Source: Bradyrhizobium sp. MOS003 (lineage in GTDB: Bacteria; Pseudomonadota; Alphaproteobacteria; Rhizobiales; Xanthobacteraceae). Taken from it: DNA of 64,000 nucleotides. Positions 9,180 through 18,205 of this stretch are shown here, one piece after another; the first letter of the stretch is position 1; each line of letters starts with the position of its first letter. A model generated the notes under the pieces. That model had not been told where the DNA came from. It was given only the letters and a program-made list of their open reading frames with translations, and searched no databases. The stretch is taken from the NCBI RefSeq assembly GCF_003020125.1, contig NZ_PYFW01000001.1, positions 620,001 to 684,000 of the forward strand, written 5' to 3'. Both the position numbers and the translations under genes were made by a program.

Positions 9180-10895
9180 CTAATTCACCCCCTGCGCCCC
9201 ACGAATCAGCTTCCCCGGCCGCCGTCCTGTCGCTTCGCCGTGCCGACGCGTCACCACTCCCGAGACGATCGTCGCGTCATAGCCGTCGACGTCCTGCAAC
9301 AGCCGTCGCCCGCCCACCGGCAGATCGTAATGCACCTTCGGCGGATGCAGATGCAGCCGGTCATAATCGATCACATTGAGGTCGGCCTTGTAGCCGGGCG
9401 CAATCAGCCCGCGATCGGTGAGGCCGACCGACAGCGCGGTCTTGCGCGACTGCGCCGCCACCACGAACGGGATCGACAGCTTCTCGCCGCGCCTGCGGTC
9501 GCGCGTCCAGTGCGTCAGCAGATAGGTCGGGAAGCTGGCATCGCAGATGATGCCGCAATGTGCACCGCCGTCGGACAGGCCCGGCACCGATTGCGGGTCG
9601 ATCAGCATTTCGCGCGTCGCATCGAGATTGCCGTCGGCATAATTGAGGAAGGGCACATAGAGCATGCCGCGGCCCTCGTCCGACAGCATCGCTTCATAGG
9701 CGAGCTCTTCCGGCTGGCGTCCCTGCCGCCGTGCCTGCGGCCCCAGCGCGTTTTCCGGCGGCTGCTCGTAATCGGGGGGATCGCCGAGCAGGAACATCTT
9801 GTCGTAGTTGGGCCGGAAGAACAGCGGATCGTCGGTGGCGGTCGCAGTCTCGCTCAGGATCGCCTTGCGCACCTCCGGTTGATGCAGCCGCGCCAGCCGC
9901 TCCTGCAACGGCAGATGTGCGATGGCCTTGTAGCTCGGATGGGTCTGGAACGGGTTGCGCGACAGCTCGAGCCCGAGCAAGAGACCGACGGGGCGCGCCG
10001 CGATCTGCGCGGTGATGGAGAGGCCGCGTTTGGCGGCCGCGTTGATCTCGTCGAGCGTCTGGCGCCAGCGCTGCGGCGCCTTGTCGTTCTGCGTGATCGA
10101 GAACGAGATCGGACATTTGGTGGCATCCGCCACCCGCAGCATCATCGGCAGGTCTTCGTGGATGGTGGAGAGGTCGAGCACGAATTGCAGCACGCTGCGG
10201 CCCTCGCCGTGCATCGCGCCCGCGATGGCGGTGAGCTCGTCCTCACCGGCCTTCAGCGTCGGCGTGAAATCGCCGGTCGAGGTGCGGTGGTTGAGCGTCC
10301 GCGACGTCGAGAAGCCGAGCGCGCCGGAGCGGACCGCTTCGCCCGCGAGCTTTGCCATCGCGGCATTATCCTCGGCAGTCGAAGGATCGCGGCGCGCGCC
10401 GCGCTCGCCCATGACATAGACCCGCAGCGCCGCGTGCGGCAGCTGTGCGCCGACGTCGATGTCGAAATCGCGCTTCGAGAGCCAGTCCATGTAGTCCGGA
10501 AAGCTCTCCCAGGCCCAGGGAATGCCTGCGCTCAGAACAGGCTCGGGAATGTCCTCGACGCCTTCCATCAGCTGGATCAGCCTTGTGTGATCGACAGGCT
10601 TACACGGCGCGAAGCCGACGCCGCAATTGCCCATGATCGCGGTGGTGACGCCGTTCTGCGAGGACGGCGTGATATCCTGGCTCCACGTGACTTGACCGTC
10701 ATAGTGCGTGTGCACGTCGACGAAGCCCGGCGTGACGAGCTTGCCGCGCGCGTCGATTTCCTCGCGGCCCTTGGCCGAGATATTGCCGACCTCGGTGACC
10801 TTCCCGCCGCTGACGGCGACATCAGCCTCGAACAGCTCGCCGCCGCGACCGTCCGCGACGGTGCCGCCGCGGATCACGAGGTCAGGATTGCTCAT
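9180..10895 (-). CDS. N-acyl-D-amino-acid deacylase-type amidohydrolase
   Basis: 571 residues, cytoplasmic, no signal peptide. It belongs to the D-aminoacylase branch of the amidohydrolase superfamily: N-terminal DLVIRGGTVADGRGGELF, then the metal-binding GFVDVHTHYDGQVTW, a GNCGVGFAPCKP loop, GFSTSRTLNHRT, and the C-terminal SDGGAHCGIICD and YKADLNVIDYD segments. Known members remove an N-acyl group from D-amino acids; related clades hydrolyse other cyclic or acylated amides. The ATG has GGAAGAAG upstream. The next gene upstream on the same strand is an MFS carrier, which may supply the substrate. Confidence 0.92.
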   Translation of the reverse strand: MSNPDLVIRGGTVADGRGGELFEADVAVSGGKVTEVGNISAKGREEIDARGKLVTPGFVDVHTHYDGQVTWSQDITPSSQNGVTTAIMGNCGVGFAPCKPVDHTRLIQLMEGVEDIPEPVLSAGIPWAWESFPDYMDWLSKRDFDIDVGAQLPHAALRVYVMGERGARRDPSTAEDNAAMAKLAGEAVRSGALGFSTSRTLNHRTSTGDFTPTLKAGEDELTAIAGAMHGEGRSVLQFVLDLSTIHEDLPMMLRVADATKCPISFSITQNDKAPQRWRQTLDEINAAAKRGLSITAQIAARPVGLLLGLELSRNPFQTHPSYKAIAHLPLQERLARLHQPEVRKAILSETATATDDPLFFRPNYDKMFLLGDPPDYEQPPENALGPQARRQGRQPEELAYEAMLSDEGRGMLYVPFLNYADGNLDATREMLIDPQSVPGLSDGGAHCGIICDASFPTYLLTHWTRDRRRGEKLSIPFVVAAQSRKTALSVGLTDRGLIAPGYKADLNVIDYDRLHLHPPKVHYDLPVGGRRLLQDVDGYDATIVSGVVTRRHGEATGRRPGKLIRGAQGVN

Positions 10896-10975
10896 GGTGC
10901 TTCTTCCCGGTGTGTTGTTTTGCTTGGGCGCATTTTCGGGCGCGCGGTCGCAGTGTCAAGCGCGGGGAAGTGCGC

Positions 10976-12193
10976 TCAGGGTTGCGTTGCAGCCTTGGCC
11001 GGCTTCCGTTCCGTGAACGGCGACAGCAGCACGGTCGCGACCATGAAGATCACCGACGCACCGAACACCCAGTGCGGCGCGCTCTGGTCCATGATCCAGC
11101 CGAACAGCAGCGGCGAGACGATGCCGCCGAGATTGAAGCCGGTGGAGACGATGCCGAAGGCGCGTCCCGCGGCGCCTGCCGGCGCGGCATTGCGCACCAG
11201 CATGTCGCGCGAGGGTGCGATCACGCCGGAGAGGAAGCCTGCCGCGGTCATGGTTGCGGTCAAGGCCCAGCCCGGCAGCGTCACCAGCGCGATCAGCAGC
11301 ACGATCGCCGCGTTCGCGGCAAAGCAGGCCGCGGCGACATAGCCATGGCGTTCGGTGTGATCGGCGAGGAAGCCGCCGGCCAGCACGCCGGCGGCGCTGG
11401 CGCCGAGGAAGGCCGTCAGCGCGACATTGGCGATCGAATAGGAGGTGCCGTAGCCGCTCATCAGCGCCACCACGCCGAAATTGTTGATGCCGGCCACCGA
11501 CAGGCTGAGCAGCATGAACAGAGCCGTCAGCGTGATCAGCGCCGGAGTGACGACGGCCTGCCTCGGTGCGTTCTCGTGGCCCGGCTTCGTCTTGTGGGCG
11601 CCGGCCTCGGGGATGCCGATGGCCACCAGCAGCAGCGCCACCAGAATGGCGATGGCGCCGGATGCGATCAGCGCACCGACCCCGCCCGACACGATGACGA
11701 GCGCGGCGACGATCGCCGGCGTCACCGCGCCGCCGAGATAGCCGGCAAAGGTGTGGATCGAGAAGGCGCGGCCCATCCGCGCCTCGTCCATGTGCTCGGC
11801 CAGGATCGCGTAATCGGCGGGGTGATAGACGCTGTTGGCGAGCCCGAGCAGCACGGCGCAGGCGATCAGCGAAGCGTAGCTCACATGCAGGCCGAGCAGG
11901 ATCAGCGCGCAGCCGCCGAGCATCAGCCCGATCAGCAGGATTTTGCGCGCACCGAAATGGTCAACGAGATAGCCGGTCGGCGCCTGAGTCAGGCCGGAGA
12001 CGACGGCAAGCGTGGTCAGCGAGAAGCCGAGCTCGACATAGCCGACGCCGAGCTTGTCCTTGAGGAACGGGAACAGCATCGGCAGCACCAACAGATGGAA
12101 GTGGCTGACCCAATGCGCGATCGAGATTCCGGTCAGCGTGCGGAGCGCGCTGTCCGCCTTGCCTTGCTGCGGTGCGGCAAGAATATCGACCAT
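10976..12193 (-). CDS. MFS transporter
   Basis: 405 residues with about 12 predicted membrane helices, starting LTGISIAHWVSHFHLLVLPMLFPFLKDKLG. The HFGARKILLIGLMLGG loop between helices 2 and 3 is an MFS signature variant. This subgroup (AHWxSHFH) includes fosmidomycin-resistance-like carriers; the substrate cannot be read from sequence. It lies 80 bases upstream of the amidohydrolase on the same strand and could share a transcript with it. Confidence 0.9.
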   Translation of the reverse strand: MVDILAAPQQGKADSALRTLTGISIAHWVSHFHLLVLPMLFPFLKDKLGVGYVELGFSLTTLAVVSGLTQAPTGYLVDHFGARKILLIGLMLGGCALILLGLHVSYASLIACAVLLGLANSVYHPADYAILAEHMDEARMGRAFSIHTFAGYLGGAVTPAIVAALVIVSGGVGALIASGAIAILVALLLVAIGIPEAGAHKTKPGHENAPRQAVVTPALITLTALFMLLSLSVAGINNFGVVALMSGYGTSYSIANVALTAFLGASAAGVLAGGFLADHTERHGYVAAACFAANAAIVLLIALVTLPGWALTATMTAAGFLSGVIAPSRDMLVRNAAPAGAAGRAFGIVSTGFNLGGIVSPLLFGWIMDQSAPHWVFGASVIFMVATVLLSPFTERKPAKAATQP

Positions 12194-12311
12194 TGCAGTT
12201 TCGTTTTCGCTCCCTGGAAGGCGCGCAAACTATCGGGGAGAGCGGTTATTTGTCCATGAACGCAGGCGCATGGCAGCTAGTGCGGGTGGGGGCGACCCCG
12301 GCTTGGGCCTC

Positions 12312-12494
12312 TCACAACGGCTCATCATCCGGGCCATAGCGGTCGCGCTTGGGCGTTGCGATGTCGCCGTCCTCGTAGTCGTCCTCATCGAGAGGCGGCG
12401 GAGGTGTCTTCGCCTTGCCTTCCGCCGGCTTCTTCTCGGCGATCTTGGTTTCGGCGGCTTTGGGCGGCTCGCTTGGTTTGCAGATCCTGGTCAT
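12312..12494 (-). CDS. Small proline/acidic-rich hypothetical protein
   Basis: 60 residues from the ATG at 12494 (a 69-residue version starting at 12521 is possible). It is almost free of hydrophobic residues: a lysine/alanine-rich first half (KAAETKIAEKKPAEGKAK), a PPPP stretch, then a strongly acidic tail (DEDDYEDGD ... YGPDDEPL). It is probably disordered and cytoplasmic. I recognise no family. The codon pattern and composition look coded rather than shadow, but the ribosome site is weak. Confidence 0.55.
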   Translation of the reverse strand: MTRICKPSEPPKAAETKIAEKKPAEGKAKTPPPPLDEDDYEDGDIATPKRDRYGPDDEPL

Positions 12495-12573
12495 GTCTGG
12501 TCCCGGATGGTGATGCTGCATCCGATCCTATCCGGAAGATATGTGCAGTTTCTGACCTATCGCAAGCAGGCGG

Positions 12574-13611
12574 TCAGTGCACCAGCGGCCCGCCTGCCTT
12601 CTTCCAGGCATCCACGCCGCCGGCGATGTGGGCGGTGTTGGACAGGCCGGCCGCCTTGGCCGCCGCCACCGCCATCGCCGAGCGCTCGCCGAACGCGCAG
12701 AAGAACACGATGCGGCGGCCGGTGGCGGCGGCGACCTCGCGCAGCATGCCGCCCGGTTTGAGGCTTTCCTCGACGGACGGATAGGGCGTATGCAGCGCGC
12801 CTTCGAGCATGCCGTGCTTCATCCGCTCGTTGGTTTCGCGCAGATCGACCAGCAGCATGTCGGGCCGGCCGAGGACGCGGATCGCCTCGACTGCGCTGAG
12901 CGCGCGACCTTCCTTCTCGAGCTCTTCCTGATGCAGGCCGACATGCATGTTGGCGGGCACCGCCACGTCCATCATCTTCGGGTTGGGCAATTTCAGGTTC
13001 GCCATCAACTCGATATATTCGTCGACCGAGCGCACCTGGAGCCGCGGGTTGAAGCGCTTCTCCTCGCCGATGGTGGAGACGGTGTCGCCCTTGTAGTCAT
13101 GCGCCGGGAACACCATCGTCTCCTCCGGCAGCTTGAGCAGCCGGTTGAAGATCGAATCGTACTGCGCGCGCGAAGAACCGTTCTGGAAATCGGTGCGGCC
13201 GGTGCCGCGGATCAAGAGCGTGTCGCCGGTGAAGACGCGATCGCCCATCAGATAGGAATAGGAATCGTCGGTGTGGCCGGGCGTGTACATCACGTCGAGC
13301 GACAGGCCCTCGATCGTCACCTTGTCGCCGTCGGCGACCCGCATCGCCACCACGTCGGCCTTGGTCTGGTCGCCCATCACGGTCATGCAATGGGTGCGGT
13401 CGCGCAGCTCGCCGAGGCCGGTGACATGGTCGGCATGCAGATGGGTGTCGACCGCCTTGACCAGTTTGAGGTCGAGCTCGCGCAGCAATTGGCAGTAGCG
13501 ATCGACCTTCTCCAGCACGGGATCGAGGATCAGCGCCTCGCCGCCGGGGCGGCTGGCAAGCACGTAGCTGTAGGTACCCGAAACGCTGTCGAAGAGTTGG
13601 CGGAAGATCAT
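12574..13611 (-). CDS. Persulfide dioxygenase-rhodanese fusion protein
   Basis: 345 residues in two domains. Residues ~1-235 are a metallo-beta-lactamase fold of the ETHE1 type: THLHADH (H57, H59, D61, H62), YTPGHTDDSYSY, GTGRTDFQNGSS and PAHDYKG. Residues ~245-345 are a rhodanese domain with Cys305 in the loop CAFGERS and the ending GGVDAWKKAGGP. ETHE1 enzymes oxidise glutathione persulfide to sulfite with iron; the rhodanese part moves sulfane sulfur between thiosulfate, sulfite and glutathione. It lies about 330 bases downstream of the sox operon on the same strand, which fits a shared job in sulfur oxidation or detoxification. Confidence 0.93.
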   Translation of the reverse strand: MIFRQLFDSVSGTYSYVLASRPGGEALILDPVLEKVDRYCQLLRELDLKLVKAVDTHLHADHVTGLGELRDRTHCMTVMGDQTKADVVAMRVADGDKVTIEGLSLDVMYTPGHTDDSYSYLMGDRVFTGDTLLIRGTGRTDFQNGSSRAQYDSIFNRLLKLPEETMVFPAHDYKGDTVSTIGEEKRFNPRLQVRSVDEYIELMANLKLPNPKMMDVAVPANMHVGLHQEELEKEGRALSAVEAIRVLGRPDMLLVDLRETNERMKHGMLEGALHTPYPSVEESLKPGGMLREVAAATGRRIVFFCAFGERSAMAVAAAKAAGLSNTAHIAGGVDAWKKAGGPLVH

Positions 13612-13801
13612 GGCGAGACCCGGCGAGGGGAACTGATTGTCGCGGATTCTACTACGCCGCGGGCCATGAAGAGAAGCAATTCACTGTGTTTGGAGCAAAA
13701 TTTGGAAGATTTTTATTGGGTTGATAGGGCGACGGGCAGCCGGATAGCAATGAAGGCTTGGGAGCAGTCAGCCCCGCGATGGCGGCTCGCCCACCCACCG
13801 C

Positions 13802-13902
13802 TGTCATTCCCCGCGAAGGCGGGGAATCCAGTAATCCGCGGCTTCTCGATTCATCCAACGGCGGTCACGGAGTACTGGATCGCCGCCTTCGCGGCGATGA
13901 CA
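13802..13902. repeat. Mosaic palindromic intergenic element
   Basis: The outer arms are TGTCATTCCCCGC ... and GCGGCGATGACA, with an inner CCGCGAAGGCGG hairpin and ATCCAGTA / TACTGGAT arms. It lies in the 333-base gap between the dsrE-like gene and the persulfide dioxygenase gene. I see nothing else recognisable in that gap. Confidence 0.65.
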
Positions 13903-13944
13903 CCAAATGTGTGGCGGGGGACGTGCTGCGCACTCCGGACAGCC

Positions 13945-14403
13945 CTACGGCCTCACCACCGTATAACCGTTCTCCGCCAGGAACAGGATCTGCCCGACGC
14001 CGACCTGCACCGGTGTCGCGGCGGGGATAAACTCCGGCCGCTTGCCGGTCTCGCGTTCGATCGTATCGACCGTGTTGAGGCAGATGTCGAACCGCACGCC
14101 CTGCGCGATCAGGCTTTCGACCTGCTTGCGACGCTCGCTGCCGGACAGCAGGAGCTCGATGCCGGGCCCGAACGTCACCACTTCGATCGCGATCTTGTCG
14201 GGGTCGTAGGCTTTCAGAAGGTTGTTGGCGACGCTCAGCACCAGCGCCTGCTTCTTCGCATCGCCGTCGGAGAGTTGCAGCACGATTCTATGCTCCGCGA
14301 ACGGCTTGTCCTGGAGAGGCACCTGCTGCGCCGAGGCCGGCGCAATCGCGGTTCCGACCAGCAGCGCCAGCATCAGCGCAAATGAGATCCGCGCCCACCT
14401 CAT
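13945..14403 (-). CDS. Periplasmic DsrE-family protein of the sox operon
   Basis: 152 residues from the ATG at 14403, which overlaps the soxB stop as ATGA; the longer open frame upstream lies inside soxB. A Sec signal peptide is clear (MRWARISFALMLALLVGTAIAPASAQ). The mature part matches DsrE-like proteins: HRIVLQLSDGDAKKQALVLSVANNLLKAY, a GIELLLSG loop, and one cysteine in RFDICLNT. DsrE-family proteins carry or bind sulfur. Placement as the last gene of the sox operon suggests handling of sulfur bound on the carrier SoxYZ (inference). Confidence 0.85.
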   Translation of the reverse strand: MRWARISFALMLALLVGTAIAPASAQQVPLQDKPFAEHRIVLQLSDGDAKKQALVLSVANNLLKAYDPDKIAIEVVTFGPGIELLLSGSERRKQVESLIAQGVRFDICLNTVDTIERETGKRPEFIPAATPVQVGVGQILFLAENGYTVVRP

Positions 14404-16151
14404 CCCTGTCCCGCAATGCCCGGATTGTTCTCGACGCCCCTCAGCGTCACGCCGGAGCCGAGCCGCTCCTGAAACATCCGGCCCGAGCGCAGATATTTGC
14501 CGACGACGTCCCACACCGGCGCGCCCTGCTGGCCGTTGACCGATGCCCAGCCTGCGACCTTGTAGCGGTGGCCGGCGCTGAGCGCCTTGCCGCTATTGAG
14601 CTTCAACTCCGAGATGCGGCCACCGATCGCGCCCGTCGGCGTGCAGGTGTAGCTGAGCCCGCCGGTGCGCACCATGTCGCCGCCCTGCTGGTAATAGGGG
14701 TCGGCATTGAAGAGGTTGTCGCAGACGTCTTCCAGCACGTCCTTGATCTGGGCGCCCGTCATCTCCTGCACGTACGTCTCAGGATAGGTGATCGCCGTCT
14801 CCGCGAGCAGATCCTCCATGGTCAGCGGCTGGCCTGACAGCGCGGTAATGCCCCAGCGGAACCCCGGCGACAGCGCGATCTCTGCATCGAGCTCGGCGCG
14901 CAGCGCGGTGCAGATCAGCTCGTCGACCGGCCCGGAGAAATTGCCGCGGCGATAGAGCAGGCGGTCGGGCGTTGCGATCTTCTCCGACCAGTCGGTCACG
15001 TGCGGCGCGCGCAGCCGGCCGATCAGCTCGGCCATGGCGGGATCGGGCTTCAGCAGCTCGGAATAGACTGGCAGCAGATGATAACGAACGTCGCCGACCT
15101 TGCCCTTGTCGATTGCAAGGTCGAGTACGGCGAGGAATTTTCCGTTGGAGCCGGCATTGGTGACGAGCGTGGTGCCGCCGGCGTTCTTCACTGGCATAGG
15201 CTGCGGCACGGCGTCATGGGTATGGCCGCCGAGAATGACGTCGATGCCGGTGACGCGGCTTGCGAGCTTGAGGTCGACATCCATGCCGTTGTGCGACAGC
15301 AGGATGACCGCATCGACCTTGTCGGTGCCGCGCAGGCCATCGACATGCTTCTGCAATTCCTCTTCGCGGATGCCGAAAGTCCAGTCCGGCGTGAACCGCT
15401 TGGGATGCGCGATCGGCACGTAGGGGAAGGCCTGGCCGACGATCGCGATCCGGTGACCGCCGATCTCCTTGATGACGGAGGGCTTGAACACGCGCCCGGT
15501 GGCCTTGTCGAAGGCGGGAGCGTCGTTGAACGCGGCTTCCTCGGTCAGGAAAACGTTCTGCGCCAGGAACTCGCCCTTGAAGCGCTCGAGATTGTCGCGC
15601 AGCACCTGCTCGCCATAGGTGAACTCCCAATGCCCGGTCATCGCTTCGATGCCGAGCAGATTGGCGACCTCGACCATGTCGCGTCCCTGCATGACGTTGG
15701 CAAGCCCGGTGCCCTGCCAGAGATCGCCGCCGTCGACGAGCAGCGAACGCTTCTCGCCGACCTCGCCGCGCAAGCGATCGACCAGCGTCTTCAGATGGGC
15801 AAAGCCGCCGAGCTTGCCGAAGCGTCCCGCGGACTTGTCGAACTCGAGACAGGTGAAAGCATAGGCATCGGCGCTGTCGGGGCGGATGCCGAACCGGTCG
15901 AGGAAGGCGCGGCCGACCAGATGCGGCGGCCGCCCCGCCATCTCGCCGATGCCGATATTGACGCTGGGTTCGCGGAAATACACCGGGTTGAGCTGCGCAT
16001 GCGTGTCCGTGATGTGGAGGATCCGCGCATTGCCGAACCGTTCGAGGTCGTAGATACCGGCAGTCTCGGTGCCCCGCGCAAGCCGCGGCAGTCCGAGAGA
16101 AGCGGCCGCAAGGCCCGCGCTCTTCAGGAAATCACGGCGGCGGATCGCCAT
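14400..16151 (-). CDS. soxB: Thiosulfohydrolase SoxB
   Basis: 583 residues from the ATG at 16151, with GCGGAG upstream; the open frame continues further but without start support. The N-terminus MAIRRRDFLKSAGLAAASLG is a twin-arginine signal. The metallophosphatase-like core shows HITDTHAQLNPVYFR, VDGGDLWQGTG, GHWEFTYGEQ, LLSHNGMDVD and GGHTHDAVP, which supply the di-manganese site. SoxB releases sulfate from the thiosulfate adduct carried on SoxY. The length is normal for the family. Confidence 0.97.
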   Translation of the reverse strand: MAIRRRDFLKSAGLAAASLGLPRLARGTETAGIYDLERFGNARILHITDTHAQLNPVYFREPSVNIGIGEMAGRPPHLVGRAFLDRFGIRPDSADAYAFTCLEFDKSAGRFGKLGGFAHLKTLVDRLRGEVGEKRSLLVDGGDLWQGTGLANVMQGRDMVEVANLLGIEAMTGHWEFTYGEQVLRDNLERFKGEFLAQNVFLTEEAAFNDAPAFDKATGRVFKPSVIKEIGGHRIAIVGQAFPYVPIAHPKRFTPDWTFGIREEELQKHVDGLRGTDKVDAVILLSHNGMDVDLKLASRVTGIDVILGGHTHDAVPQPMPVKNAGGTTLVTNAGSNGKFLAVLDLAIDKGKVGDVRYHLLPVYSELLKPDPAMAELIGRLRAPHVTDWSEKIATPDRLLYRRGNFSGPVDELICTALRAELDAEIALSPGFRWGITALSGQPLTMEDLLAETAITYPETYVQEMTGAQIKDVLEDVCDNLFNADPYYQQGGDMVRTGGLSYTCTPTGAIGGRISELKLNSGKALSAGHRYKVAGWASVNGQQGAPVWDVVGKYLRSGRMFQERLGSGVTLRGVENNPGIAGQG

Positions 16152-16204
16152 CCAAAAATTCTCCGCGCCCTCAATGTCGCAAGACTGTTTCAGTTCAGGC
16201 CAGT

Positions 16205-16510
16205 CTAGCGGATTTCCATCGCCTTCCAGGCGTCTTTTTCGGTCGTCGCCTGGAAGATCGACGCCTTTGCCAGCGCTTCGGCCTCCCTGGCTGAGGCTGT
16301 GGCGCGGTCGAAATCGCCGCCATCCGCCGCCTTCCTGGCCGCGGCCAGCGTCGCGACGGTGGTGGTCCACTGATTGCGCAAGCCGGCAGCCTCCTTCGAT
16401 GCGGCTTCGGCGGTGGCATAGGCCGCCTTGTAATCCGCTTCGTTTGCCGCGCGCGCCGCCGGCGCGAGGCTCAAGGCTAGCAGCATGGCGAGGGGAAGTG
16501 ACCGCTTCAT
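16205..16510 (-). CDS. soxK: SoxXA-binding protein SoxK
   Basis: 101 residues with a Sec signal peptide (MKRSLPLAMLLALSLAPAARA). The mature part is a short alanine-rich helical protein with NEADYKAAYATAEAASKEA and ending DAWKAMEIR. It matches the small subunit that stabilises SoxXA in some bacteria. The start overlaps the soxA stop as ATGA, and soxB follows after 53 bases. Recognition rests on position plus composition, so the name is likely but not certain. Confidence 0.83.
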   Translation of the reverse strand: MKRSLPLAMLLALSLAPAARAANEADYKAAYATAEAASKEAAGLRNQWTTTVATLAAARKAADGGDFDRATASAREAEALAKASIFQATTEKDAWKAMEIR

Positions 16511-17370
16511 GGCCGCGCTCCCGGTCCGGATATCGGCAGCCCGTTGGCGACGTAGGACAGGAAATATTCGACGTCGCGGTATTCGTCCGACTGCGGCTCC
16601 AGCGGAACCGCGCGGGTCTGGCTGTTGCAGGTGACGAAGCGGCGGCTAATGGTGCCCATGCCGCTCCATTCGGAGCGGTAGATCGGCATCGCGTTGAGAA
16701 TGCCGAGCGCCGGCGCCAAGACCTCGGCGCGGATGCGCTCGCCCGGGCTCTGCACATGGCAGCTGGCGCAAGAGAAGTTCATCTGGCCGCGGCGGGTGTA
16801 GAAATAGCGCTTGCCGTTCTCGAACGCCGCGAGCGCGCGCGGATCGTCGGGAATCCTGATCTCCATCGGCTTGCCGCGCGAGGTGAAGGCCATGTAGGCG
16901 GTGAGCGAGGCCATCTCGTCCTTGACGTAGGAATAGGGCTGTTCGCCATTGGCCTCGCGGCAGCGGTTGAGCGCGAGCTCCAGCGTGACGACCTTGCCTT
17001 CCTTCTCGTCGAAGTAAGGATAGTTCTGGCGGATGCCGACGCCGCCATTGGGGAAGCAATCAGCATAGGTCTTGCCGTTCTTGAACGGGGTCGCGAACAT
17101 CTCCTTGCCGGCGTCGAGCGCGAATTCGTAAGGCGGGAATTCTTCCTTCTCCTGCCACTGCCGCTTCATGTCCGCGTTCATGGAATATGGACCGTTGACG
17201 AAGTCCTCGTGCTTCACCTCAGGAAATTTCTGGAAGAAGAAGTTCTGGAACGCCTTGGCGTCGGCAACGGGATCGACCTTGTCCGCCGCGATGACCCGCG
17301 GCGAGGTGAGGGCGAACGCTGCGAGCGCGGCACTGAGCGAGCCAAGCAACAGGGCAGATCGGGTCTTCAT
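16507..17370 (-). CDS. soxA: Sulfur oxidation c-type cytochrome SoxA
   Basis: 287 residues from the ATG at 17370, fused to the soxZ stop as TGATG. The signal peptide begins MKTRSALLLGSLSAALAAFA. There is one haem motif, CASCH, followed by the C-terminal RRFVTCNSQTRA cysteine, the expected haem ligand that becomes a persulfide. Two other conserved cysteines (ADCFPN, NRCREA) are in place. With one CXXCH this is the single-haem form, so SoxXA would carry two haems in total. It joins thiosulfate oxidatively to the SoxYZ carrier in the periplasm. Confidence 0.96.
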   Translation of the reverse strand: MKTRSALLLGSLSAALAAFALTSPRVIAADKVDPVADAKAFQNFFFQKFPEVKHEDFVNGPYSMNADMKRQWQEKEEFPPYEFALDAGKEMFATPFKNGKTYADCFPNGGVGIRQNYPYFDEKEGKVVTLELALNRCREANGEQPYSYVKDEMASLTAYMAFTSRGKPMEIRIPDDPRALAAFENGKRYFYTRRGQMNFSCASCHVQSPGERIRAEVLAPALGILNAMPIYRSEWSGMGTISRRFVTCNSQTRAVPLEPQSDEYRDVEYFLSYVANGLPISGPGARP

Positions 17371-17681
17371 CACGCGATCTTCGCGGTGGTCGTATCCGAC
17401 GCACCCTTGTTGTCGGTCCAGGAAATCTTGAGGTCGTCGCCCTTCTTGGCGCCCTTGAAGCTGAACTTGACATAGGGGTCCTTGGAGACCGCGGTGCCCC
17501 AATCGGCGACGAAGACGTCCTTGCCGTTACATTCGAATGTCAGTTGCTGGATGTAGTGTGCCGGGATCACCTCACCCTTGGGATCCTTGACCAGGCCGGT
17601 ATCCATGGGGTGCTGGATCAGCGCCTGCACCTCGGTGATGTCGCCATTGGACGTTGCGCGCACGCGAATGCTTGATGCCAT
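17370..17681 (-). CDS. soxZ: Thiosulfate oxidation carrier complex protein SoxZ
   Basis: 103 residues, an immunoglobulin-like fold: RVRATSNGDITEVQALIQHPMDTG, then VKDPKGEVIPAHYI and KDPYVKFSFKGAKKGD. It has no signal peptide, as expected for a partner exported together with Tat-borne SoxY. It follows soxY by 13 bases and shares one base with soxA (TGATG). Confidence 0.97.
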   Translation of the reverse strand: MASSIRVRATSNGDITEVQALIQHPMDTGLVKDPKGEVIPAHYIQQLTFECNGKDVFVADWGTAVSKDPYVKFSFKGAKKGDDLKISWTDNKGASDTTTAKIA

Positions 17682-17694
17682 CGGACCGATCCTC

Positions 17695-18180
17695 CTAGCC
17701 GCCGCAGCCGCCGACGGTGACCTTTACTTCCTTGGTCGCGCTGTAGAGCTTGCCGTCAGCCTCGACGATGGCGACCAGTTTGGTGGTCTTGGCCATCTTC
17801 AGCCGGTTGGCGACGCCCGGAATGGTGCCCTCGGCGATCTTGTAGGATGCGGCAAGCGCGAACGGGTTCTCGGTCACGAAGAACGAGATCGAGCTCACCT
17901 TGTCGAGTGTCGTCGTCACCGACACCGGGACCACGCCGCCATTCTCGGCGATCTCGGGCGCATCCAGCTTGACCTTGTTGGAGGGCTCGGCGTTCCTGCC
18001 ATAGAGCGCCTTGATCGCGTCGGCCTCGTTCTTCTGCTTGAAGGCCTCTTCCGGATATTTGTCGTTGGCCGCGGCATGCGCGGGCGCGAACGGAAGATTG
18101 CCGAGGCCGAGCAGGGCGACGGAGGCCGCGCCCTGAAGGATCAGGCGCCTTGTCGCAAGCGGGCCGCTGGTCGTGGTCAT
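17695..18180 (-). CDS. soxY: Thiosulfate oxidation carrier protein SoxY
   Basis: 161 residues from the ATG at 18180, with GGAG upstream. The N-terminus holds a Tat-type motif (ATRRLILQGAASVALLG). The C-terminus is the hallmark GGCGG swinging arm, whose cysteine carries sulfur intermediates through the Sox cycle. It lies between soxX and soxZ in the order usual for alphaproteobacteria. Confidence 0.97.
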   Translation of the reverse strand: MTTTSGPLATRRLILQGAASVALLGLGNLPFAPAHAAANDKYPEEAFKQKNEADAIKALYGRNAEPSNKVKLDAPEIAENGGVVPVSVTTTLDKVSSISFFVTENPFALAASYKIAEGTIPGVANRLKMAKTTKLVAIVEADGKLYSATKEVKVTVGGCGG

Positions 18181-18205
18181 CTCAAATCTCCTGGGCAGCC
18201 GGCCG

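Noticed and set aside
9144-11342. 732-codon plus-strand frame opposite the amidohydrolase
   Set aside because: Antisense to the metal-site-containing amidohydrolase; no motif, no ribosome site.
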